Assembly: GCA_021234155.1 (NCBI GenBank)
Contig: JAJEKV010000006.1
Location: 25,380,337-25,444,336, forward strand
Source: Isoetes taiwanensis
Lineage: Eukaryota > Streptophyta > Lycopodiopsida > Isoetales > Isoetaceae
Direction of reading: 5' to 3'
Length of the DNA: 64,000 nt
Below are positions 1 to 11,600 of the stretch, piece after piece. Under the pieces are notes generated by a model. It was given only the letters and a program-made list of their open reading frames with translations. It was not told where the DNA came from and searched no databases. The position numbers were made by a program, and so were the translations under genes. Position 1 is the stretch's first letter. Each line of letters begins with the position of its first letter.

Positions 1-514
1 TTGTAAATAATCGAGGAATTCCATCTCAAGCTTCTTGGAAAGCTTATCAAGAATCAATTCGAACTATTTCCCAAATGTTCCTCCGTCACATTTCCAACAT
101 CATATTAATCCAAGACTTCGTCTGATTCGGTACAAGCTTCTTCAGCCAAACTTCCACGTGGAAGACCTTATGACCTTAGGTGGTGTCGGCAAGTCTAGCC
201 AGGCTTTTATCACCTACTTTCGGGACTATTCTGAAAAAGGTCCACCACCTTGGAGCAAGCTTCTGCACTGTCGATCCCCGAAGCTTTTGCCTAATCTTTG
301 ATCTTGAGCCAAACATCAATCTCCAACTTTGAACTCTCTTATCGGTTTCGATGTTTGTCGTATATGCTCTTTTTGTTTCCATTGCTGCTAGTGTGATAAT
401 TTCTAACTTCTTTCCACAAGCCGCCGCGATATCGGGTTAACATCTCACGGGCGAACTTCCACTTTGACACTTGGTTGTGCTGGAGGTTCCGAGTTGGCAC
501 CGAGAAATAATTGA

Positions 515-770
515 TCATAAACGGCGCATATTTGGGATGATTCTCGCTTTGGTGCTATTAGGCTGCAAACCCACCAAGTGAATAAATTCTTCCCACATAC
601 TTTGCTTATTCCGCATATAGTTTCGTAGCATGTCCTCTAAAATCCCGCTATCCGCCTCGGTTCGCCATCCACTGGTGGGATGATATACGCGTTTCATGGA
701 TAGCTTCGCCTCACCGCCACAAAGAGGTCTTGCCAAAAGGCCATGAACTTCGGATCCCTGGCCGGAGATG
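515..770 (-). pseudogene. Ty3/gypsy integrase core remnant
   Basis: The minus strand encodes the segment around the second catalytic Asp and the glutamate helix of a retroviral-type integrase. It includes 'FMAFWQDLFVAV', a degraded 'YHPTSG' in place of the usual YHPQTDGQTE, 'ILEDMLRNYM' and 'WEEFIHLVG', followed by an 'NSTK' block. Several small deletions break the frame, and the catalytic YHPQ..GQ box is damaged. It is the best preserved part of the retrotransposon occupying the left end. Confidence 0.85.
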
Positions 771-1999
771 ATCTCCTTGGCATGCCAGCTTAAGCCCGAA
801 GATCTTTGTGAAGAGCTATTGTATCCATATCAGATTCGTGGAGCCCCGCAAGGCACAAATGTGCCATCTTTCGAATCACATCACTAACATCAACAAGGCA
901 TCCTGCTCTCGTTTGAGTCCCGTGATGAAATCCATGCTGATTACCTTCCCACTTAGCTGCTTAAGTAATCGCTTAATGGTTTAATGCCCCGAATTCGGCG
1001 TCGCTCATTGTCATGGCATACGACATTCCTTTTGATGTAGCGAAGCATTTGCTTTTCTATTCTCGTACACAATAGCCGCCAAGCAAGACTTTGAAATACA
1101 TGTTTTCATGAATCCCGGCATGGCCAAATATTGGGCTGTTGTGCTGCGGTCATGGAGGATTAACTTCCTTTACACCGGATGATCTCGGTAACGCACAACT
1201 TGTTCTTGCGCGGTATACCGTGTTGCCTTCCTTCATAATGCTTGAAGGCCTCCCGCCTTTATCCGTTTCCCCTAGCTCTTCGAAAGGTTTGCCCATACTT
1301 CCCCGAATCCACGCCCGCTAAGTAAGGACTCTTTCAATCCTCTTTACCAAAGTCACTGAGAGCCAAAATTGCATTGCAATGCACTTCTAGTTAAATGTGG
1401 GATGCCTTTGAAAAGCGACCGCTACTCACATTGAGCTTCCCCCGCTTGTAGGCTATATCAAAGTCATATTCTTTCGAGAACTCCATTCCATCTCCTCGCC
1501 CTATTCGTAAGAAGTTTGAATATATTGGAGGCCTCGATGGTCTTTATCCAATTGGAACTTCCTTCCCAAGAGATAATGCCTCCATAGCTCTTAATGCCCC
1601 GACAACCGCAGGCAACTCCCCTCATCGTATACAGTTGCCTCGGGCGCCGCTCATCTTTCCCCGAATCATACGCCACACACGCTTCTTTCTTGCATAAGCA
1701 CCGCACTGTAGCTATCTTTACCAGACTGCTAAGCTACAAGCTTATCTTTCCTCGATCCGTGGTTAAGATCAATTTGTTAAAGCTTTCCTTCAATTCAAAC
1801 CCCTTTTAGCTTTCTTGTGCTAATGTTTTACCCACCTTTTCACCTTTCGCCTTCGCCGTCTCTAATCAAGGTTATCTTAGCAAAGTCACCACCTTCGGTA
1901 GGTACCTCGCTAGGCCGCAGGAAACTTCACTTCATGCACATTCTTCTCGCCACGGCCAATCGGAATGACGGGTTTTCACCTTACGGTCCGTTGAGAGAT

Positions 2000-2480
2000 G
2001 CTCACCGGTGATCACATGACCTAGATACTCCACCTTTTCTCAAGGCGGCGGCACTTCGGAATAACTTCATGCATAACCGGTGCCTCTTCAACTTCTCTAG
2101 CACTCTCTGCGTTGTAATGTTTTCTAAGGATCTCGCTATACACCAAAATGTCGCCAAAGAAAATACCATAGGCAGTTCAGAACTCCTCGAAGATACCGCC
2201 TACAGCCTCATGAACGCTATGGGCATTTTGATTGTCGCAAGCAAGTAATACCGCGGAACTCATAATGCCCATACCGCTCGGGCGCTGTCTTATGGATATT
2301 CTTCCTTTTATCCGACCTGACGATAACTCCCATCTTTTGCCGATTTTGGAGAAGATCTTTGACTGGAGTCGATCCATCAAGTCGCCTCGGGATCTTGGAA
2401 GCATACTTGTTCTTACTGGTGCTTATTCAACTGCCTATAGTCTATGCACATCCTCAAAGATCCGCCCTTCCTTGACAAAA
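2000..2480 (-). pseudogene. Ty3/gypsy reverse transcriptase remnant
   Basis: The minus strand gives the fingers/palm segment ('KIFSKI', then a degraded 'SGYHQIRIKEEDI'-type block) and then 'FFGDILVYS', a mutated form of the FxDDILVYS catalytic box in which one catalytic Asp has become Gly. Downstream 'LGHVITGEHL' matches the conserved block after the active site of Ty3/gypsy elements. Several frameshifts separate these pieces, so the enzyme is inactive. Confidence 0.88.
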
Positions 2481-4449
2481 GAATAGGCGCCCAAACTGCC
2501 AGACACTAGGTCTATGAAACCTAGGTCGAAAGCAAGAATCGCCACCGGCCAACTCCCCGCTGTCATTCTATATGTGGAGCCTTACTTGTTGGCTTTGTTC
2601 TCGTTCGAAAGTGCACCAAGACTCAACTTCCCCTATAAGGAGGGAGCTGCTTGATCTCATCTCGAAAGAGATCATGGAACTCCGCGGACGCCTTTTAGCT
2701 ACTTGCTTCGCAATCTCTGTCGAGCACCTTTGTCTTCTTTGCTTCCTTCCATTCCCCCGCCTTCACTAATCTCAAGCTTGAAGATGTATGCCACTTGCTC
2801 ACTCTTGATGCACTTGAACAGCCGCTTAGGAAGACATACACTGCGATGATGGGGAACAACTTCCCACTGTTATTTCAATGATCTTGCTGCCGGGCTGGGA
2901 AGGTCACCTTCCGCTTCAATTTATAATGGCCCCCGCCCAAGGTACTCCATTCCTATGATCAAGTCATACTTTCAATGCCCATACTTGCCCCCATCCGGAT
3001 ATTAATCCCCGCAGTCGATGTCGGTTAATTTCTTCTGCCGTCATTTTGCATCACACTACTCTAAGTTAAAACAACGGTCTTGGTTGACTTTAGTGCTTCT
3101 AACTTCAACATTTGAACCATTCTCGGGATGCAAAGTTATGGCTACTTCCCTCGGTGTCTATCAAGACTATGAAGGATTCCTAGCTTTAGCCTTCCCTACC
3201 GCGGGTGCCCGCCTGCACCGCTCTCCGCTTGCTCAGATTCATTAAGGCAAAGATGACACTCACTCGATGTAGTCAGCGGGCTCCTTCGGCCGCCGCCGTC
3301 CTATTGCATGCCCCACCTCCCAACTCCGCTAGAGCCGCACTTCAGTGACGACGCTTTGTCGCCCCATGGCTTCCTGGCTCAGCAAGCACCTCGGGCACTG
3401 CTTATGCACTCTCGCTTTTCCTTGGGCACGCTTGCAGGGATTGCACTGCTGGTAGCTGACCTTCCTCTCATGGTCCTTGAAGGACACCGCTTTTCTCCTT
3501 CTCCTCGTTCCCACCCCTGGTGGGGTTCTAGCCGGGATTGGATCGGCCGCCTCAAGCAGGCTTCCGTCATTTGCCTTTATCCTGAAGTACCGCTGCCAGG
3601 CCCGCTTATTCTCAGGTCTCCGGACTCGCAGCTTGCGCAGCCTTGATTCCGCTTCCGATACCGCCCTAGGCTTATTGCCTCACAAGCCATGGGATTCCTC
3701 ATTCGTGCCTCATAGCTTTCTACCGCATGCTTTCTCCCAAACTGCACATGGGCCTTAGCCTCATGAATTCTCTCAGAGCATTTCTCGAATCGGGATGGTT
3801 GCCTTTGCTGCAACCTCGTAAACCGCCGTGATCATGTCGACTTATGTTCCCTTTGAACGTACGGCGCTGAAGGCTTTAGCAAACTTTTCCGGGAACTTAC
3901 AAGCATCCCTCGCTAAGCCGGTAGCCTTTTGCATAACCCCTCTTCCACCAAATCCAGCGTTCTTTCTAAGTTGATTTTAACTTCGCTTTTGTCCTTATCC
4001 GCGCTATGCAGCATTTCAGATTCGCCATTTCATTCAAATGGTGCCTCTCGCTTCCAATCCCGACTGTTTCTCCCCCGAACTGCTCCGCTTTTCCGCCTTT
4101 CCATACATTGCCCGCGAATTCCACTTTTCCGTAGTCGAGGTCTGTGTCTTTTGTCGCCCATCTCGTGTTCTCTCGGCTTTCCATCCGCTCATTGCCTCGG
4201 TTCGTTTCCTTCCCTCTGAAGCTCCGGACTGAAATCAGCTTTTGAGCCTGGCGATTCCCGGCCGGAGGATCTCTTCTTGTTCCTTCTTCTTTGTCTTTTT
4301 CCCGCCTCCGCTGATGCTTTCATGCGGAATCAGCTGCTGCTCCACGGAACTTAATTTCGCTGGCGCTGGATGCACGTTTTGACCGGGCCTGTGTCCGTCT
4401 CCGTCCCTGGCTGGCCCTCCTGGCCACAAAGTGGGTTCCATATCCTCGA

Positions 4450-7400
4450 ATAGCCCCTTGCCTGGGTGGTCTGCGGGCTTGCTCTTCTATAAAGACTGCA
4501 GCTTGTCGCCTCCAAGTGAGTTTCTCCTAGGCCGCATGCACGGGGCAATCTGGTTATATGATTAAGTCTTTGTTCTCTTGCATGGATTAAAGTTGTTGGT
4601 ATAATTGTGGGGCAAAAATACATCAACAAACATTTAAAATGCAAAGGATTTATATTCATATATCATGTATAATATTTTAGATACAAAAAGTTCTGGACGC
4701 GAGTCCGACTAGTCTTGAACGCTTAAGACGGTTGTCCTCGAGAGTCTTTACTGCTGTACCTACTCATTTCCTGTTCCTCGAGTATATCTCTTGCTGCTCT
4801 GGATGGCGGATGCTAGCTCTTCCACCCGCCTATGGGAGGTATGAGTCACAGCACGCCAACCTACCTTGTCGAAGGTGGGGCAATCGCTAAGTCGAAGATG
4901 CCCAAGGCTGTTTTCTCCGTCAATTAAAATGACATGGTCCACCTTTTCTCGAGCAGGGCGCGGCGCGCATGCCAAATCCTCGGAAGTGCTACTCAAAGAT
5001 CTCCGCAGCCCTTCCAAGGCATAGCGCGAAATATTATTACTCTACCGTCATAGGAGCGGGAAGGTAATATTTGAGCAAGCCCCTAGAAATTTCATCGCAC
5101 TCAGGTGCCCCCCTGTACTTTGATGCATACCGGTCCACTCGGTACTTGGAGAACTAATTCTTTGTAATCTTGAAGAGCTGCTTCGCACACTTGTCGTTTG
5201 TGCTATTCTGCCTTTGTGAGGAAGAAGACTCCTTGCATTCTTTGTTGTCCTCCTTTATTCCCATCTGCTCCTCGGCGTTATAAACTCCTCCTCCGTAGGG
5301 AAGTTCCTCCCCGACATCATACCTCTATATGCTCGTAGCTTTCAATGTCCGATGGTGTGGTCCTGTAAGTAGCCGCTTCTCGTATTTTGTACCGGAAAAT
5401 CTTCCGCTTTGGTCGCATGTCTTCTAGATCTGGCTGTTGCCAGGAGGTGAAGCGAGTTCATCGACCGTAGCCTCTCGGCCCTCGTGATTCGGTTTTGATG
5501 TCATTTTAGCGCCAGTATTCCCGCCCTTCGACTATGACTGGTGCTAGCTTCCGTTATTCCCGTACCATTGGTTGTGCAATCCTCGGTGGTTCCTCTGCTA
5601 CCAAGCGGGTGATGTCTTGTTCCGCCTTCCGGGCGTTTCCTCCTCTCGTCCACTCTATGTCATCCCGCTTCCTCGCTGGAGTTTTTTCACTTCGATGCTT
5701 CGCTATGGTCTCTTTCAGATTCAAGCAGGCGCTCGTCTACGCCGCGTCCGCGGGTGTGACTTCTAGCGGCTGAATTGATGGTTCATCTATTACGCTTCTG
5801 CCCTATATACTAGATATAGCGCTAAGGCCGTGGTTATAGGAGAAGAAGACTTTGCCATTGCTTGTTAGGGTCATATAGGTCGGTAAGTTTCTGCTGGTTC
5901 TCTCTGCTCTCAATGCCTTGGCAATATTGGGTACATGATCAGGGCTATTTTGTACGCGGTCCTTGGTACAAAGTACCCTATGTATGGCGTATCTTCGTAG
6001 TTAGGGACAACTTTTCTCTTGGAATTCCTCGCTAGACTTGTCGGGCGTGAAAGGATTGGAGTTCGTGGTTGTTGAAAGGTCAAATTCTTTTTTGAAATAC
6101 TTTGAATATTATATTGACATCTACTGCTGATGTGGGAGGCGCTTATACCAATTGATGAAGGCTTTCAGAGCCATGGCGAAGAGCGCATGTCGATGTCAAA
6201 CCAAACCGGGAGTTCAATTAAGTCGAAAAGATCGCCAATTGCGGGGAGAGCCTGCGGGTTGAGGCTTGGGGGTTATGGGGATATATATAGGGAATTTATG
6301 CCCCAAAATTTTAGGGTTTCTAAAACCCCACATTTGGGATGAGGCTAATGTTTCTGGTTAATTTGAGGCTCTAAGTGGCTTTGCCTATAGTCTTAGGGTT
6401 CTAATGCAACAAATTTTATCGATTTGGGTATGTCTAGCTCAAGTTATGAACTTGGGAAGTTCGGCTGCTCTAAGAGTACGGGAGGCGTTGCTGCACCTAA
6501 CTAGGTTCGCGACTCTTGGAGCTTCACCGTGAAATTACCCAATTGTTCCCAACTAATACTGCCTAATGAATATACACTTTAAACAACTATATATATTTTT
6601 ATTATTCAAAATTTTATACACTGATATAACCTGCTAGTTACAAAGTTAATTTCTATCACCCTCATTGATGTACTCTTACGGGCCTCATATCCTTTGGTCA
6701 CAGACTTTTTCCATGGAGAGTGCATAATGAATCTTCAGTGCTCTGTATAACCTCCATCTCTCGGCTGCTTGTAAAAGCTTAGTACGTCGCTGGTTACCGC
6801 TTGTTGGGGTCGAACTCCTGACAAAATTTCTGGACAAACCTCTGGAATGTCAGCCTCCCTCGATGAGGAATCCGTGAGCTCCTTTGGAAGTGCTTTTGAT
6901 TTCCGCAAGGCTCGGGCAAAAGGGGAGTCTTGGGATCTCTTCATAGGCTTCTTGGGGGTTCCGTAGCTCAAGGCTGAGCCGGAATGCTTCCCCGAAGCTG
7001 GCCTCCTCCCTTCACAGCTGACTCGCTTTTCTTCATAGTAGGTCATGTAGGTCTTCAGCATCTTCTCTTGTATATTTTGTAACTGCTAACTCCTTCTTGT
7101 ACCTCCTCTCCTGTCCTAAGGTGTATGAGTCTCTGCTGTTCGCGAGTTTTTCCTCAATACTTTCTCTCGTGATCTTAGCTTTTGTTTTTGCCATATCACG
7201 TAATGGTAACGGCGGTTAATCCGTGGTTCCCAACTGTTTGTTGGCTTATTCTCGCTGATTTCCTCCTCTCGCTTCAGCGTTGAGGGTTAGCCGCCAGAAG
7301 ATTCTCCGTTCGGTAGCTGGTTGCCTCTGGCATCGCTATCGCCAGCCTCTCCGCCATCGGTTAGATTGTTCACTGGTTGGTTCGCGAGTAGATATCGCTC

Positions 7401-8000
7401 GACCGGTTCTTCTTTTTCGTCTCTGGCCACACTTTTTTCCTTAATGGGTCCTCTCGTTTTGTTCTTTGTTCCCTCACGACAATTATCTTTCGGTTCCAGA
7501 ATCCTTCCTTCTTTCCCGCCTTTCCGTTTCGCTTTTTCTCCTTTTCCTTCTTATTTCTTTGTTTTTCTATTCTTTCTTCCTTCTTGTTTTCTCCGCTTCC
7601 AAATTCTCAGGATTACCTTAGGGCCGCCTCCATGTCATCAGCCTTCGCTTTTTCGCCGCAAGATCTTTTGAGTTTCCGCTCACCATGGTGCACTTTGCCG
7701 GCCTTATCTTCCTTTTCTTTTGCTTTAAGGCGGCCGAGCTTGTCCCAGCTATCAGACGATACCTCGATTTGAGCATGCCTAAAAGATCGGGTTAATGAGA
7801 AGGAGCTCGGAAAGACGGAGAACCTAAAATGTTTATGTCCCCAGAATTTAGGTTGACGGGTTTGGTCGATGACCTTTCTCAGGAGTTTGTTTGCAAAGTC
7901 TCCTGTCTTGGCAATGGTCTTGTTTGTGTCGCTTCTTTTCTAATGGCTCTAAGAGGCATCGCGGGAGGGTGTTAGGTTGGACTCAACTATGTTCTCGGCG
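4450..8000. other. Unresolved repeat-derived DNA upstream of the Ty3 element
   Basis: This stretch is moderately GC-rich and has many short shadow ORFs but no domain I recognise. Minus-strand ORFs near 4760-5017 and 6735-7061 have a charged, gag-like composition and might be the untranslated or gag-proximal part of the adjacent Ty3 element or of a second element. The phrase 'gttcccaact' occurs near 6544 and 7227, but I could not build LTR ends from it. Confidence 0.4.
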
Positions 8001-8250
8001 CACTCTTGAGTCATTGCTCCAAAAGTGAATGTACCTCTACTGTTTTTCATGTTTTAACATACAATTCTAGCTATTTCAACTCTTTGATCGGATTTATCTT
8101 TTATCTTCCCATTTGGAGTTCTAAGGTCAAGTCTCCTAGGGTTTATATGAGGTGATCTAATTCTAAGAGGCGCTAAAGGGCCATTAGGGTCCGGAACCTA
8201 ACATACCCGGGCCGCACTCTTGGGAGTCATTGGCCAAAAGTGCTATTTCG
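7980..8250 (+). repeat. Imperfect direct repeat (about 45 bp, two copies)
   Basis: A phrase of the form 'cgcactcttg(gg)agtcattg' followed by 'ccaaaagtg' occurs near 8000 and again near 8213, about 213 bp apart. The copies differ by small indels. It could be LTR-internal or a local duplication. No coding content is seen between the copies. Confidence 0.5.
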
Positions 8251-10900
8251 ACATTATTCATCCTACCCATGTCTTCTTACTTATCTTAATCTTGATAATT
8301 ACTATCTCTACCCCCGTGAAAGAAAAAATTTTTCCCGCTTACCGAGGTTTGAGGGTCCCATCAAGTTAGCACATCGGAGCATGGTCAAGCTTTTTGTTTG
8401 TCTCCCAAGAACATTGTTCGATACCATCGCGGATTGCCTCTACTGTGATAATGGCAATTCCCACCGATACAAACAGAGTTCATCCCCATACCAGCTCCAT
8501 AAGCATTGCTGTGGCTCTCTATTACGACACTGCAATCGCGGACGGTTCCAAGTGGGAAGAGTAGCGGAATAATACGTGCACCCCGCCTCGTGGCCTACCT
8601 AGCCGCGAAGCGTAAACATACATGCTCTAGGCACATATCAACATCATATGACCGTCACGCAAGGATGTAGTCTCCATATCTCAGATAGACAGCAAGATCG
8701 CCATGACCACATAGGAATCCTACCCAAGGCTCACTCAAGGGATGACTAAAGGCCAGTTTCCGTGAGTTCATTGCGCACAGAATTCAAGTGGCAATGGATT
8801 TGGCCTGTATATGAGCATGGCTTAGGTTGTTCACTCCATCCGCCTTCTTCCCGGTAAGTAACACTTTGCGTAGTAGGCTGAAAAGTGTTGGGACTCGACC
8901 TAGCCTCGCCACGGATGCATAGCCGGTGCCGGCATCCCGGGTTGGCGACTTCCCAGCCCGATGGGGCGTAGGGATCTCCTCCAGATCTACATACCACTCA
9001 AGGTGACTAGAGGGCCACCGCCCAGATAATGCACTCTGAACTCAATGGAAGGTCATATTCACCACCTCACGAGTCGCAGCCCATGCCTGCCCACACGCCA
9101 GTTGGCAAAGCCTCATGACTAGTCACAATGATCCCCCGGGCAAGACTAACACAACTATAGGGATCGCTCAGAGGTCGAACATCTAACCTCCTTATAAGCC
9201 GTCAGCCCTTCACCTACACAACCAGTGGTGGTTCTGTGCAATAGGCCTCGTGATTCCATACAGGGCTAGAGGCTACTCTAGGAGCATCAATCACAAAGCT
9301 TTAGGTCTCTCTTACCCCTTCCCAATACAAGTATTCATAGAGACATATCATCCATATATTATCACGTAAGAACTAAAGGAACAAGATCTAACCCCATACT
9401 GATAGAGTTAGGTCTTTAGTTGAATCTACATCTAGAGATCTAGAGGGAGTTATAATAATCTAATAGGCTAAACCATCGACATACAATGACTAAAAATAGG
9501 GTTTAGACTATCTGAATTGGCCAAATACCCCATCCTTGAGGCTCCTCCTCGATTCTCCGGGAGCTTCCCACCATCCTCAACAAACGCCAATCTAGAGAGA
9601 AACTAAGGATGCAATTCTCCCAATCGTGGTCTGGATGCGTTTTGGTCAAGGAGGCGTACCAAACAGAGTTCTCAAGCCCCAAAATCGAAAATTGGGCCAG
9701 TTAGGTTTCCTACCCTATATAGACAAGGGGTTGGTTAGGGTTTCCAATTATCCCTTGGCATGTGGGATACCTGGAAATGGGCCCACTTGCCTTTAAGGGT
9801 TAGGTGGTTAAAATGTGCACACATTGACGGAATGCAGCCCACATTAATGTGTACATTGAAAATGCGTGCACATTAATTGCACCTAAGTGGGTGTGGCCCA
9901 CTTGGTACGGTGTCCACTGAAATGTGCCCACATTAATGTGTACATTGGAAAATGTGCACATTAATAGTTGCACATATTTCTCTCGCAAGTTGCCCCCAGG
10001 GCTACTCACCGCTACACGCCATAGCGCATTAATGGCCACCGGAGTGGCTGTACGCCAGTGACGAGGGCAGCACGGTATACCGCCCGGGCGATACTGCGGC
10101 CGGAACGCTACACCTCGGCAGCGACCAGAACCTCGATGGATGCATTCCAATGTGTGGTAGTAGAAAACTGATCACGCCCAAATACTTTATAAGACCGAGC
10201 CACTCCACACCGTAAGTGAATGAGGAAGGCGCTGGTGCCGGGATGATGGGGACGCCAGCCATCTCCTTGTCTTTAGCTGCTAATTCCAATGTCGCGAATT
10301 GGCGTAGTGTCCAAAGCATCCGTGTGGCATTGCATGTCCTCCTCGATATATGCGAAAGCAGTCACCATTAGAGGAATGAGATCACATTTTGTCCCATTAA
10401 GGGATGCTTTAAAATGCCATGTCACTTTTTAAACTGTCCAATAAGAGAAGAGTCTGTGATATTTTCATTCCGCATTATGTGGCGCGTACTGTAATTAATG
10501 CAGCTTGCAAATCAACTCTCAGAGTATCATTTTTTTCGTTATAACTTCTTTTGGATCCAACTCCGATTCAAAAAACTTTTTGTAGCAATAGGGTTCATCT
10601 TCATAAGATCTATCTAGTGATAACCCATTCATACATCTTTAATGTATATAAATATATAAGAAATAAGCAAAAAATCATATTTTTAAGGTTAACGACATGA
10701 CCATATTGAAATACATCATAACCATATATCATTGGAAAGATCTTTTCATTCAAGATCTAATGCAACAACGCCGCAAATATTTTGACAAGTGGATCAAAAG
10801 TTACGGGGAAAAACAACAACAATGAAGTTGTTGGTGCCGCATTAATTGCAAAGCATTAGAGGGTAGCCATTCCATTGGAGGATTCTTATGGGATGAAATG
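8250..10900. other. Noncoding repeat-derived spacer
   Basis: No recognisable protein domain is present. The sequence from 8700 to 9750 has the texture of an old LTR or LINE-flanking region. From 9815 to 9990 there is a local repeat in which 'cacattaatgtgtacattg' occurs twice (near 9840 and 9930), together with further gtgcacattaat variants. From 10500 to 10900 the DNA is AT-rich, without genes. Confidence 0.5.
9815..9995 (+). repeat. Degenerate duplication with cacattaatgtgtacattg core
   Basis: Two near-identical cores beginning at about 9840 and 9930 are separated by roughly 92 bp, each flanked by 'atgtgcacatt' variants. The core is itself partly palindromic (cacattaatgtg). This is a small local tandem duplication in noncoding DNA. 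Confidence 0.6.
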
Positions 10901-10929
10901 ATCTCAAATTTCCCATCAGATCATCAGCA

Positions 10930-11600
10930 TATGCGAGCACGGATTAAGTGGTGCATCGATCCGAAACAGCCCCCGCTCGCCTAGCCATTCTTCTTAGCTG
11001 GTCAATGTACAAGCCTAAGAGCTGCCGGGGATAGAGGGCAGCTCCGGCGCACTTGCTAATGCTACTAACAACGGCTCCCCCGGACAGCAGAGACGACCGA
11101 GCAAGCCTCGCATAGCCTGTATATAGCATTCGCAAGTCGACAACTCCTACCGCCTCAATCGGGTCTCCACAACTTATCCCGAGGCAATCGCGGTTAAAAG
11201 CCTTTCGCTAAATCCACAAAGCAATGCATGTGATTTTGGCGTTGATTCCCGCCATCCTCTATGAGTGTTCGCAGAAAGATGGTATGGGAAATGCCAAATA
11301 AAGCCCCGCAGAGTCATTCATCCTTCCGCTTCCAAAGTGTCGGGCCGCCTTCGGCGAACCTTAACCGGCAGCATTTAACCACTCCACTAATGGTGTCGAG
11401 CAGTTGGTCGGGTCAGGTTCCCTCGCTTTGTATATGGGCACAACCTCACCGTAGTCCAGTGCGGGGAAAGCCTTGCAATGCCCCGGCGTTGAAGAGGCCG
11501 TGGAGAACCGGCACTATTGGGGCCCGCCCACTTGAGAAGCTCCTCACCGCGACACGATCCTTACAAATCATCAGCTTCCGCTAGCTTAGGCGCTATACCC
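10930..11600 (-). pseudogene. Decayed LINE (non-LTR) reverse transcriptase fragment
   Basis: On the minus strand I read, in order, 'GEVVPIYK' (fingers region, usual form GEVVPIYKKGD), a block resembling 'FRKGRSTNDAL', 'RKAFN' in place of the DF(R)KAFD catalytic Asp box, and finally 'LLGLYIDQLRR', which corresponds to the conserved LFGLYIDELE block after the palm. This order identifies a non-LTR retrotransposon RT of the type common in non-flowering plants. It is full of stops and indels and lacks a visible FADD box. The region upstream on this strand (11.6-14.1 kb) may hold the rest of the element. Confidence 0.72.

Larger units (their letters stand above)
1..4450 (-). mobile_element. Decayed Ty3/gypsy LTR retrotransposon, internal coding region
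   Basis: Read on the minus strand, this stretch shows the Ty3/gypsy order gag, protease, reverse transcriptase, RNase H, integrase from high to low coordinates. Landmarks are a Cys-rich segment near 3330-3510 (possible gag zinc knuckle), a protease-downstream 'IIGMEYLGG' near 2935-2990, RT palm pieces at 2180-2400, the RT active-site block degraded to 'FFGDILVYS' near 2110-2160, the following 'LGHVITGEHL' near 2000, RNase H C-terminal pieces at 1440-1700, and integrase pieces at 515-770. A GPY/F-like tail lies at 110-290 ('KLAPRWW', 'KVGDKS'). Every domain has frameshifts and stops, so it is a dead copy. The 3' end of pol and one LTR lie off the left edge. I could not define the other LTR or a primer-binding site. 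Confidence 0.9.

Noticed and set aside
4560-4620. Possible retrotransposon primer-binding site ('ttggtataa')
   Set aside because: Too short and not complementary over the usual 12-18 bases to a tRNA 3' end.
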